Source: Ziziphus jujuba
Lineage: Eukaryota > Streptophyta > Magnoliopsida > Rosales > Rhamnaceae
Length of the DNA: 64,000 nt
NCBI RefSeq assembly: GCF_031755915.1
Contig: NC_083388.1
Span: 25,141,001 to 25,205,000 of the forward strand
Reading direction: 5' to 3'
Below are positions 23,536-35,837 of this stretch, piece after piece (within the stretch, counting starts at the first letter, position 1; each line of letters starts with the position of its first letter). The position numbers were made by a program, and so were the translations under genes. The notes beneath the pieces are model-generated. The model had not been told where the DNA came from and searched no databases. It saw only the letters and a program-made list of their open reading frames with translations.

Positions 23536-26500
23536 CTCCCCCTCAATGTCGACTCTCTTGTTTGATTCTCTATTCACCATGTTGAGCATTTCTCTTAACT
23601 TTGTAAGCTTGGTAATATTGAGTTCTTTAGTGAATAAGTCTGCCGCTTGATCTTCCGTTTTAACGTGTTGCATTTTAATTTCTTCTAGCAGTACTTTTTC
23701 TCTGATAAAATGATAATGTATCTCCACATGTTTTGTCCTTGCATTAAATACAAGATTCTCCGGCAATTGTATTGCTGATTGGTTATCACAATGGAGAGAA
23801 ACTGCATAGTCAACTTGTTGATGTAAATCTTCAAGTAGCTGTCTTAACCACATACCTTCTTGGCCTGCCGTAGCAGCTGCTCTATATTCTGCTTCTGTAG
23901 TTGACAGAGACACAGTTGGTTGTCTTTTACTGCACCAAGATACTACTCCTGAACCAAGGCTGAATATATATCCAGTAGTCGATCGTCGTGTATCATGATC
24001 TCCAGCATAGTCGGCATCACAGTAACCAACCAACTTGCATTCCTCTCCTCTTTTATACAGAAGCCCCAAGTTTATAGTGCCTTTAACGTACCTTAATATT
24101 CGTCGGACTGCTTCCAAGTGAGGTTTCTTTGGACTTTGCATATACCGACTTACAACTCCAACTGCAAATGAAATATCTGGCCGCGTCAGTGTTAAATAGA
24201 TAAGACTTCCTACCAATTGTTGGTACATAGTAGCATCCTCCAAGTCTTTTCCTTCATATGCAGATAGCTTAGCATTCACCTCCATTGGAGTTGATATTGG
24301 CTTGCAGTCCAACATTCCAAATTTTTGTAATAGATTCTTGGCATACTTTTGTTGACCAAGAAATAAACCTTTCTTTGTTCGGTCAACTTCGAGTCCAAGG
24401 AAGTGCTTGAGCTCCCCAAGTTCCTTCATCTGGAAGCGAACTGATAAATTTCTCTTTGTTTGAGAGATTTCATCTTCATGATCTCCTGTGATAATTAAAT
24501 CATCCACATATACTAGCACTATTGCTAGTTTTGTTCCTTCAGTCTTCACAAATAAACTAGAATCTGCAGAAGATACTATATATCCACTTTGAAGAAGGAA
24601 CTCTGCAATCTTACCGTACCATGCTCGCAGAGCTTGTTTTAGACCATAAAGTGCCTTCCTTAGCTTGCACACATACTCTGGATTAGTTTTGCTTTCAAAA
24701 TCCTTTGGCTGTATCATATAAATTTCTCTGTCTAGATCTCCATTCAAGAAGGCATTCTTCACGTCCATCTGCCACAGCTTCCAGTCTTTACTTGCTGCAA
24801 GTGCTAGTAGAACACGTACGGTAGTGATCTTTGCTACTGGACTAAACATCTCATCATAGTCTAGTCCATATTGCTGTGAGAATCTTCTTGCGACTAAACG
24901 AGCTTTATATCTTTCAATTGATCCATCATGATGAGTTTTTATCTTGTAAACCCATTTACAGGATATGGGTTTTACAGTTTTAGGTTTAGACACCAAATCC
25001 CAAGTTTGATTTTGATTTAATGCAGAAATTTCTTCTTCCATAGCCTTTCTCCATTCATGATATTTAGATGCTTCTTCATATGATGTAGGTTCTTTTATAT
25101 CCTCCATTTCTGTTATTACTACATTAGCGTACCTGGGATTTGGTCTTCGTTGTCTGCTCGATCTTCTTGGTTGTGGAGTTGTCTCTTCGTCATTTTGTTG
25201 AAGATTCGACCCGATGTTCTCTGGTATTCCTTGATGTACACCAGACCGCCAGGGACTTTAAGATGATATCGTAGGCTCGTCTGCTACAGTCGGCTCGTCT
25301 TCTCCTTCATTTGTTGGCTGGCATGCTTCATATTCTTGCTCCCCCATATTTTGTTGCAGCTTGACCTCAATCTCCTTTGAATTTGGCAACTCTGTATTTT
25401 GAGGTGCCCACTAAGAAGATGCTTCATCGAACACCACATTTCATGAAGTATAACATCGTCCAGTATTAGGGTCACAACATTTCCACCCTTTTCTTTGGCT
25501 ATCATATCCGACAAAAATGCATCTTATTGCCTTCTTATCAAACTTCATGCGTAAGTGAGAAGGCACAAACACATAGCAAACACAGCCAAAGATTCAAAAG
25601 TGGCTTACTGTGGGTTTTATGTTCCACAGTTTTTCAAAGGGTGAGAGGAATCCTAACTTTGCTTGAGGGAGCCTATTAATCACATGAGCTGCTGTATTCA
25701 TGCACTCAGCCCAAAATCTTCCTGGAACATTTTTTGCATGTAGCATGCTCCGACATGTTTCTGCAAGATGTCGGTTCTTTCTTTCCGCAATACCATTTTG
25801 TTGCGGAGTATTTGGACACGTCAATTGATGTCTTATTTTGTATTCTCTTAAATATTGTATAAATTCTCTTGAGGTATATTCTCCCCCATTATCTGTGCGT
25901 AGGCATTGTATCCTTTTGCCTAATTCTCTTTCTACCTTTTCCTTAAATTGCTTAAATTTTGAAAAGGTCTCAGATTTTTCTTTCATAAAGAAAACCCAGA
26001 CGTACCTTGAAAAATCGTCAATGAATGTCACCATATAATGCATGCCTCCAACTGATGACTGCTTGATACGCCCGAAGACATTAGAGTGAATGAGTTGCAG
26101 AGGCTCTTTTGCTTGGAACTTTGAATCTTCAAATGGTAGTTGATGTGCTTTACCGTATTGACACCCTGCACAGATTGTGTCGACACCGACATCGAGTTGG
26201 GGAAGACCCTTGAGCATTGACTTTTGCATCATCACCTTCAACTTTTTGTAGCTAACATGTCCTAACCGTGCGTGCCAAAGGTCTGATGTCTCGTTCCTTC
26301 TTGTCTTGTTTACGTAGGCAGACTCTGCTGACATCACATAGATAGATTCCAACCACCGCCCCTTCATTGTTGGTGTACCAGAGATTTTAAGGTCTCGATA
26401 CACCTTAACATCCTCAGGTCCAAACAATACATAATTTCCTGAAGATGTTAGTTGAGCTACTGACAGCAAATTCTTCTTCATTCCTAGCACATGAAAGACA

Positions 26501-27505
26501 TCTTGCAGTTGAACTTGATGGCAACTAAAACGAGGCATGATTGCTGCCTTACCAACATGAGCTATCGGCAATCTTGAGTCATTTGCCATCACCACCATAC
26601 GCCCTCCTTTATACTCTGTCATGCTTTACAACTTCTCTTTATCTCCCATCATATGATTTGAACTTCCAGAGTCTATAATCCAATCATTTTTATAATCAAT
26701 GCATCTAGGGATAACCGCTGCGAGTGTCGTTTCCCTTTCTTACATTGAACTTGAGCCATCCATGAGCTCAGCAGTAGCCAAAGATGCTTCAACATCCCAT
26801 TCATCTTCACTTATATTATTTTAAGGCTCTGGGATAACTATATTACTTTCTGTAAATTTCTTCCTTAGTCTACAGTTTTTAATATAATGTCCTTTTCTTC
26901 CACAGTTGAAGCATCTTCCATCATCTCTTTTATTTTCAAAAAATCGTCCATTATCTCTTTTATTTGCTAAAAATTGTTGTCTATTTCTATTATTCCTTTG
27001 TTCTCCTCTAAAATCTTCTCCATGTTGATTTACCTTATTAAATTTTTGTTGTTTGGGTCGGCCTTTTCTTCTGCCGCTAAAGAGCGCTTATTCATCGCTC
27101 TTTAGTGAGACCCCAGCCATTTGTTTGATCATATTTTCTTGATCAATTAGTAATTTTCTAATTCAATCAATGAAGGTTGGATTGGCCAACCTTGAATGGC
27201 TGAAATAAATCCTTTAAATTCGGGTCTCAACCCATGTAAAATTATTCTCTTCATTCTAGATTCTGTAATAGGAGAACTAGGATCTAACTTAGTAATTTCG
27301 CGACTAAGAGTTTTTACCTTGTTGAAATATTTCTGGATTGTCATGTCGTGCTATGTTGTTGACAGCAATTCACTCTCGAGAAGCTGCAACCTTGTGTCGT
27401 TCTTCCTTGAGAAGAGTCTTGTAAACGTGTCCCAGGCCTCTTTTGGAACTTCAATATCCCGTATGTACTCCAACATTTTTTTAATTGACTTAGAAGATTC
27501 TAGAA
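23530..27505 (-). pseudogene. Copia Gag-Pol polyprotein, decayed
   Basis: Reading right to left: Gag core from about 27500 (EVPKEAWDTF, then TIQKYFNKVKTLSREI), a CCHC knuckle near 26880 (CFNCGRKGHYIKNC), GAG-pre-integrase [12 protein letters not shown] and integrase at 25594-26622 ([32 protein letters not shown]), then a long intact frame at 23530-25107 with reverse transcriptase ([23 protein letters not shown]) and RNase H ([19 protein letters not shown]). Several stops and frame breaks separate these parts. The first integrase catalytic aspartate is asparagine here (IHSNVFG where the family has HSD). The N-terminal part of Gag is missing. Confidence 0.92.
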
Positions 27506-27519
27506 TTAACTAGTATATT

Positions 27520-27929
27520 TGATATACTTGGTTGGAAGTCGAGCATTGGAATTTGTGAAAAAAAATCTAAACTTGAGGATGAGAGCAAGGACATAGTGGA
27601 GAAGTCTAGAAGCTTTGAGTAGGCCAAAGCAACTGACTTTGTCAAGTATAAAAGGAAGCTTTGGCTTCCCTGCTTGGTGAGCTACACAAGTGAGCTCCAA
27701 GGAGGCTCTCGGTTGGTGTGAGTGAAAGAGCTACTCAATTGAGTAGAGTGAGCTCTTAGAAAGAGAGAGCTTTCATGTGTCAGTAAATGTTAAGAGTTGT
27801 GTTTATGTGTTAAGTCTTAATTATGTGTGTGGGTCCTGCTGCACGTGTGTGAGTATTTTATATTATGTCAATGTATTTGTTTGTATAAATTATTAGTATA
27901 ATAGAATTAATTTATTTTCTCCCCCAACA
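27520..27929 (+). repeat. Unrelated LTR-like right end of the Copia element
   Basis: About 410 bp beginning TGATATACTTGG and ending CCCCCAACA, with a TATAAAAGG motif near 27645 on the plus strand. It is joined directly to truncated gag sequence. The orientation inferred from the TATA motif is opposite to that of the left LTR. It may come from a second Copia family. Confidence 0.55.
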
Positions 27930-28216
27930 AATAATATTCTTGTTAACTTGGATGGCATGAGTGAGAACATCAGGATTAATAGGTGGGTCTGATCCAAACA
28001 CAGTGTTAAAAATCGTGATAACTCCTGGATTTTGGCTGCTAAGGCCAGTAAAAGCAATAGCATTGTAATCTCCCTGTTGAACTGGAAATGAATAAGACCA
28101 ACTGGGAACACAAAAACATCTCCTTTATTGAGGATTGTAGTGAAGAGTTTGTTATTTCCATCTTGTTGGTTGGATGTGACAAAACCATCCTCCAATGTTC
28201 CCTCCACGACTACTAG

Positions 28217-31075
28217 TATCAGGACCCGTCCAAAATTCCTCACCGGAACCCTAAACAAGCCCTGATCCCAGGGAAACCCTACCGGACCCTCCTATGGAAA
28301 ATCCGGCAGAACCTCCCCTAAGGGATGGACTTACCACAAATTACCTGCACCGAAAACACACTTCTATAATCACCCCCTTATTTCTCCCGCAAACTACAAG
28401 TTGTTCCACAATTTACAGCACTTCACAACAATAACAGCAGCGCAGTGCATAAATAAAAGATAAGTGTCCAAATAGTATACAGAGCTTTATGAATTGCTAG
28501 TCAACAGAAATACAACAAAGATGAAAGAAATAATACACTGAAATGAATGAGTACAAAGTTACTTCTCGAAACACGATAGCAGCGAAAAATTGGTTCGCTC
28601 CGGAAGAACGTCTACCACCTCTTGCACCTAAGGGAACGGAACTTAAAAACGTGAGATGTTAATCATCTCAATGAGTGACCCTAACTACTGAACACTTTTA
28701 ATGATAAGAATAATAATAATAATAATAATAATAATAAGGGAATTGAATTAATACCAACAATTAATAAATAAATAATAACAGTTGGAAATGATAATTTTTC
28801 CCTCAAAACCCTCACTAATCACTCCGTTGGAAATGTTCCCTTTTTAAAACAATTTCACAAAACCCGATATTCGTACTTCCCAAAAACCAAAGGATCAAAC
28901 CATTTGAGAAACAGTATAAATAAATACCCCAATATATAATTAAAATGCAATAAATTATAATAAATAATTTTTGAACACCTTTGGGGTTTGAAACTTTATT
29001 TGAAAACCACACTTGACGCATCACACCATATACCGATGATGCCCTCCGATACCCAGCGTCCTGAGCACCGACTGGCGGGGGGGATTAAAGAGAGAAACTT
29101 GCAAACGGCACTTCGGCGTCCCGACAGTACCGCTGCTGAAACCATCATCCCGGCCAAGGAGGGGGGCGGCTGAGGCCAATAACAAACTTGCCTGCCCACG
29201 GTCCAATGGCAACACATGGGTGAAATAATAATACTTGCGCGCTGAACCACATATACATATACCAGAACACCAATACTGTATGAATGCGTCTAAAATAATT
29301 ATTAAACCAACTGTACCGTTTTCCAAAATTTACCGTGGCAAATATACCAAATTTTCACAAAATACCATCCCACATATTTTTATTTAACAAACGGTACGGA
29401 AACATCGATAACCAATAAACCATAATTTTTCTTGTAACACGAGGTTCAACAATTAAAATACTGCGGGCATAATTTATACAATTTAAACAAATATTTTCAT
29501 AAAATAATTAACCCAATTATGCCCGAAAATAATACTTAAAACCTCGTACGAATATTACCGAAATACACTTTGCTCATGCATAATAAATAAATTAAATCAC
29601 AATAAAACCATAATTAAATTGTACCACATGAGCATAATTTAAATACCAATTAAACATAATTAATTGCCCAAAATATTTTTGAAGGTGGGTCACTCACCTT
29701 AAGCGCGTAAATCAGCTAAAATCCTCCGCGGGATCAACTCCACTACTCGTACGCGCACCTAAAACATCCACAGTACCAACCAAATATATTAATATTTTAT
29801 TCGGGTAATTCCCAAATGGGTACCAGGGGAGCGAACACCAAACGATATCTAAAATTTACAAGTTATATACCGAATCGAAGCTCGAGTGATGAGGATCACG
29901 GATTCGGTCTTAATTTCCGGTGATCGGACCCGAGGTGGTCGGAATCTCACCGGAAAGCTTTCGGGTTTCGACTCCGCAATTCTCCCAAACCATCGTGAAT
30001 TGGCGAAAACGGATGCCGGATTTGGGTTCAGGAGGTCGAACATAGTCGGGAGGGATCGGCGGTGTGACTGGGTACTCGCCGGAACAATAACTTCCGACGA
30101 GCCGCCGCGGTCACCGGCAACCGTCGCCGGCGGCGGCGCGTGCGATGGCCATTGGCTGAGATTTTTTGCAGATTTGTAGATCGAGGGGAGAGGAATCCAA
30201 CGGGACCGGCGGTGAGGTAAACGGAGGCCGGACAGCGGAGAAATCGGGGTTTGAAGAATTTCAGACCCTCGCCGGAAAAAGCTCCGATCCCGGCGCGTCG
30301 GAGGTCCCGTGGCCGTGAAATTTGGTGGGTAGGCCGGACTTGAGGAGGTGGTGAGGGGTGGCTGGCGCGTGTGGCCGGAAAATGGCCGGAAAGGGGTCAA
30401 TCGGCGGTGGAGGGAAAAATCGCCTCGATCTTTGCCGCCTCGATCTGGGCGCGTCCGGCGGCCAATGGCCGTGAAACTTTGGGGTTTTGCCGGAAATGGG
30501 GAGAGGATTCCGTCTGGCCGGCGCGTGTAAGGTGAATCGGCCGGAAAATTTAAAAACTCCGGCAGCCTGTCAGTTTTTCTCTCTCTCTCTCTCTTTCTCT
30601 CTCTTCCCCGAGATTTTTGTCAAATAAAAGCCACGGTGTGACACTGTTCATTCCACGTGGACCAATCAGGTGATGGCACGTGGCATCACTGTGCACTTAA
30701 GCCAGATATAATAAAATATTACGGTATCCGACGAATTTCAAACGTCCATAACTTTTTAACCAAATGTCTGATGTAAGCGTGCCGCTAGTCTATGAACTCG
30801 TATCGACGAGTACTTTACAACCATACAAGAGTCAAAACAAAATTACACCACAAGAAAAAGTAAACGCCCAGCACCTTTTAGATTGTTTCAAACCGTTGCT
30901 CCGTTTTCGACGTGCTACTAGTCTACGAACTCAGGACATCATGCACTTCGCCACGGTACCCTAGTCAACTGGAAATTCCAATTGGAACAAAAAGTCAACT
31001 TTTGACCCGCTCGGTCAATGGTCAACCTCGGTCAACGTGCACGGATTCCGGTGCGATTTGGGATGGGGTGTTACA
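28217..31075 (-). repeat. 3' LTR of the Gypsy element
   Basis: 2859 bp. It contains an (AAT)n microsatellite near 28704-28736, a GC-rich central part (29880-30540) rich in CCGGCGG motifs, and a CT run near 30577-30605. Many apparent reading frames in the GC-rich part are repeats of the LTR and not genes. Confidence 0.93.
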
Positions 31076-31118
31076 ACCTCCCCCCCTTATAAAAATTTCG
31101 TCCTCGAAATTCCGTACG

Positions 31119-34100
31119 TCACTGGAACAAATAAAGGTACTGATCACGCATCTGCGCTTCGGGCTCCCACGTTGCTTCCTCGACTAAATGGTTCCTCCAT
31201 AAGACTTTAACTAGAGGAATAGTCTTGTTGCGTAGCACCCGTTCCTCGCGATCCAAAATCTGTATTGGCTGCTCCACGTACGAAAGATCTTCCCTTAATT
31301 CTATGTCCGGACTCTCGAGTACGTGTGAAGGGTCTGCAATATACTTCCGTAGCATCGAAACATGAAACACGTTGTGCACTCGGGCTAGCTCTTCCGGTAA
31401 TGCCAACCTATAAGCCACAAGGCCAATTCTCTCCGTAATCTCGTAAGGCCCAATATAACGAGGACCCAAGTTACCTCGTCGACCAAAGCGTACTACTCCT
31501 TTCCATGGAGATAACTTTAGGAATACCCAATCTCCTACTTCGAATTCCAAATCCTTCCTACGCACATCGGCGTAACTCTTCTGTCAATCTTGGGCAACCT
31601 TCAATCGGTCCTTAACGATTTTCACCTTGTCCAAAGTCATCCTTAAATACTCAGATCCAACCACATTATTCGTTGCAAGGAGTCTTTCTTCTCCTACCTC
31701 ACTCCAACACAAAGGTGTCTGACACTGCCTCCCATATAAAGCTTAATACGGGGACATCCCAATGCTTGCCTGATAACTATTGTTGTAGACAAATTCTATC
31801 AATGGCAATTGTTCATCCCAGTTACCGTAAAATTGCATAATGCAAGATCTTAGCATGTCTTCTAATGTCTAAATTGTTCGCTCAGCTTGTCCATCGGATT
31901 GCGGGTGAAAAGCGGTGCTGTAGTTAAGTCTTGCTCCTAGAGCATCAGCCAACTTCCGCCATAGTTGTGAAGTGAAGCGCAGATCTCGATCTGAGACGAT
32001 GGCTAATGGTACTCCATGAAGACTTACAATGCGTTGCACGAACAACTGGGCTAACTTCTCTGGTGAAAAACTTTCTCGTACCGGTAGGAAGTGTGCCGAC
32101 TTGGTAAGACGATCGATGATTACCCAAATGCCATCGTACCTTCTAGGTGTGGGAGGAAGCTTGAATACGAAGTCCATGTTTATTGAGTTCTTCCCACTTC
32201 CACACGAGAATCGGTAAGGATTGGAGTAGTCCCGAAGGCTTCTGTCTTTCGGCCTTTACTTGTTGAGAAATTAAACACCTTGATACAAAATCCGCCACTT
32301 CTCTCTTCATGCCAATCCACCAATAATACTTAACAAGTGTTCGGTACATTTTGGTACTTCCAGGATGCATCGCATACATTGAGCTATGCGCCTCTTCTAA
32401 AATCTCCTTCTTGAGTTCTGGGTTATCAGGAATTCAAAGTCATCCTTTATACACGAAGGCTCCATCCCTCCTTATGGAAAACTTTGGATCAAGACCTTCT
32501 TGTACCTTGCCCTTAATCGTTCTCAATTTAGGATCTTCCATTTGAATCTCCAATATACGATCCACCAACACCAGTCGCACCTGGAAACTAGCCATAAGAA
32601 CTCCTGAAGGATGCATATGCATTAACGCCCCCATCTTCTTCAACTCCACCATGAGAGGTAGTTGGATGACTTGAATGTGAGCAAGAGATCCAATAGCCTT
32701 CCTACTCAAAGCATCTGCCATTACATTCGCCTTGCCTGGGTGATAATCAATCACGCAATCATAATCCTTCAACAACTCCATCCATCTCCTTTGCCTCATA
32801 TTTAACTCCTTCTGAGTGAAAATGTACTTGAGGCTTTTGTGGTCGGTAAAAATTTGGCATGTGGCCCCATACAAGTAGTGTCTCCACTTCTTTAAATCAA
32901 ATACTACCGCCGCCAATTCTAAGTCATGCGTAGGGTAATTCTGTTCGTGCTGCTTCAATTGCCGTGATGCGTACGCCACCACCCTTTGATTCTGCATTAA
33001 CACGCAACCCAACCCTTGATGGGATGCATCACAATAGACTTCAAATCCTTCATTCCCATCAGGTAAAGTTAAGACAGGTGCAGATGTCAACTTCTGCTTC
33101 AACTCCTGAAAACTTTGTTCACACCTGTCCGTCAAACTAAATTCAACATCCTTTCGGGTTAAATTATGAAGCGGTCCAGCGATCTTCGAAAACCCTTCTA
33201 TAAAACGACGGTAGTATCCCGCTAATCCAAGAAAACTTCGTACTTCCCTCACAGTGGTTGGGCGCTCCCAACTCAACACTGCCTTCACCTTATCAGGGTC
33301 CACATAGATGCCTTCGGCTGACACGATATGTCCGAGAAAACCCACTTGATTCAACCAGAATTCACACTTGTCGAACTTAGCATATAGCTGATGCTGCCTT
33401 AGAGTTTGGAGCACTCTCCTCAAATGCCTCACGTGCTCTTCTTGGCTCCTTGAATAGATCAGGATGTCATCTATAAATACAATGACAAAACGATCTAAGT
33501 ACGGACGAAACACCCTATTCATCAAATCCATAAAAGCTGCTGGGGCGTTGGTGAGTTCGAACGACATCACTAGGAATTCATAATGTCTGTACCTCGTCCT
33601 AAAGGCAGTCTTAGGAATGTCCGACTCTCGGATCCTTAACTGATGGTATCTAGATCTCAAGTCGATCTTGGAGAACACCTTGGCACCCTGGAGTTGGTCA
33701 AAGAGATCATCTATCCTTGGCAACGGATAGCGATTAGGGATGGTGACTTTATTAAGTTGTCAGTAGTCGATGCACAGTCTTAGACTACCATCCTTCTTCT
33801 TCACAAACAAAACTGAAGCTCCCCACGGTGATATGCTTGGTCTAATAAACCCCTTATCTACCAAATCTTGCAATTGGACCTTTAGCTCCCTTAGCTCCAC
33901 TGGAGCCATCCAATACGGCGGTAGAGAAATAGGCACGGTGCCCGGAATTAATTCAATGGGAAAGTCAACTTCTCTTTCCGGAAGCAATCCTGGTAACTCT
34001 TCAGGAAACACATCCGGAAAATCCCGTAAAATAGGCATGTCTTCCAACCTGACCCCACTTACTCGGGTATCTATCACGTGAGCCAAATACCCTTGACAAC

Positions 34101-35697
34101 CTTTATTCAGTAGCTTCTTAGCGGTAAGAGTAGATATCAACCTCGGCAAAGGTCTTCCAACTTCCCCACGGAATACCACTTCTGGCAACCCTGGCTTCCT
34201 GAATGTAACTTCTTTGTTAAAGCAATCTACAAATGCATGGTTCCTTGCCAACCAATCCATGCCCAAGATTACATCAAGTCCGGATAGATCCAACAGGATC
34301 AAGTCCGCTTCCATCACTTGATCTTCGATGCAGAAGAAACATTCCTTGATTAACTGGCTAGGCCACAAGGATTCTCCTGCAAGAGTGGCTATTTCTAGCA
34401 GACATTCTAAAGGAGTAGGGGTCATACCGACCCGAACGACAAATTCTCTTGAGATAAACGAATGTGTTGCTCCCTGGTCTATAAGCACACATGCATCATT
34501 ACCAAAAATATTCAAAGTACCTGTGATAACGTCAGGCGTAGTCCTGGCCTCCTACTGTGTCATAGCAAACACCCGACCTTGACCTGTCTGCTGGGGTTTC
34601 CTTCCTCTACCTCGACTCGATCCTGCAGACGGTTGGGATGATCCCGAAGAAACTCCTACTGCCTGACTCCCCTGGGAACTCTGACGTGGAAATACACCTG
34701 TATGCTGTGCTCGCCGACCTGCTCCTAGCACACTGCCACTACCATAAGGGCAATCCCTCCTTATGTGGCCTGGCTGCCCACACTGAAAGCATAAACCATC
34801 CATCTGACACTGCCCAGAATGCTTCCTCCTACAAATTTGGCAAATCCGCGGAGAACCAAAGTGTGACTGCTGATACGAGCTTGTATCCCCACTAAGCGAA
34901 TGGCGAGCTGGCTGGGGCATACGATAACTACCTCTCCTCTGAAATTTGCCTCGTGGGCTTAACCCATCACTATCTGAGCCTGAACTATGGCTTTTCTTAG
35001 CTGCCCCCTGTCGAGGTACCCCACTATATGAACCTTCGAATGATCTGTGCCTCGAGGGTCTGCACATCTTCGCCTATCTCTCTAGCTCGAGCGCTGCATC
35101 CCTGGCGGACTGATGAGTGGGATGTACTGATCCAGAAAGGGTGAAGCCGATGTTCTCGTTCAAGCCGTCTATGAACCTCACCTTCTTCGCATGATTGTCG
35201 GCAATCAGGTGCATGCAGAATTCTGATAGTTCCTGAAATCTTCTCTCATACTCGGACACTGTCATGTTCCCCTGTTGCAGTTCCTCGAACTCTCTCCTTC
35301 TTGCCTCACGGTAGGCAGGAGGACAATACTCAGTAGAGAAGGCAACCTTAAATTGATCCCACGTATGCCTTCTGCGAGTCTTTTCTATTTGCCACCATTT
35401 TCGAGCGGCTCCTTCTAACATGAAACCAGAAATCCTTACCATGTCCTCGTCGGGACACTGCATCCCCTCTTCCAAGATCTTCTCCATGCTGGATAGCCAC
35501 TTCATGGCTGCAGCTGGGCCTTGGCTTCCATCGAAATCCACGGCTCCTAAATGTCAAGCCTAATCCACGGATCAATTACTAGAGCTTGAACCTCCTAAGG
35601 CTCTAGTTAGTTAAGAGACCAGATTTCTAAGGCTCAATCGACTCCCGGAACTCTCAGCTGAGCGTTCCCGAGTTCTACGTGTGTCCCGCCTACTCAT
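31119..35697 (-). pseudogene. Gypsy Gag-Pol polyprotein, interrupted
   Basis: Starts at MSRRDTRRTRER (35697). Gag lies at about 35541-35074 (WWQIEKTRR, FSTEYCPPAYREARRREF) and the CCHC knuckle CFQCGQPGHIRRDC near 34770. Protease has LIDQGATHSF (glutamine in place of the usual residue of the D-x-G motif). RT/RNase H occupy 33723-32440 ([23 protein letters not shown]). Integrase follows (32379-31869: SDRDLRFTSQLW, DGQAERTI), then a C-terminal chromodomain-like end (VKVLWRNHLVEEATWEPE) to 31119. In-frame stops occur at the Gag/knuckle junction (about 35070), after MTQ (34552) and in CIDYRQL (33760). A frameshift lies near 32180 and another stop near 31580. Several stops are C-to-T changes. Not functional. 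Confidence 0.93.
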
Positions 35698-35837
35698 CGT
35701 AGCAGATTCTGAGGAAACAAACAAGAGTTTAGAAACAGGGACACTTAAGCACGATTTTAAAAGGAAGAATTTACGGATGGGCTGTACAGCAATGCACAGT
35801 CCCTTAGGATTACAAGAACCTATGCTCTGATACCAAC

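Larger units (their letters stand above)
23088..27929 (-). mobile_element. Copia-type retrotransposon with mismatched ends
   Basis: The element is flanked by AATAA (23083-23087 and 27930-27934) inside GLP5 exon 2. The left LTR (about 23088-23535, ends TGTTGGAGACAG / ...ATCAATA) is preceded on the coding strand by a polypurine tract (ATTGAGGGGGAG), as expected of a 3' LTR for a minus-strand element. The polyprotein runs from about 27500 to 23530. At the right, where the matching 5' LTR and the gag start should be, there is instead a different LTR-like sequence (about 27520-27929, ending CTCCCCCAACA). It shows no clear similarity to the left LTR. The element cannot be autonomous. Confidence 0.85.

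Noticed and set aside
29849..30400. Long proline/serine-rich frame (and 37429-37767, 6370-6787, 4717-5322)
   Set aside because: It lies in the GC-rich middle of the Gypsy LTR and recurs wherever that LTR occurs. The composition explains the open frame.
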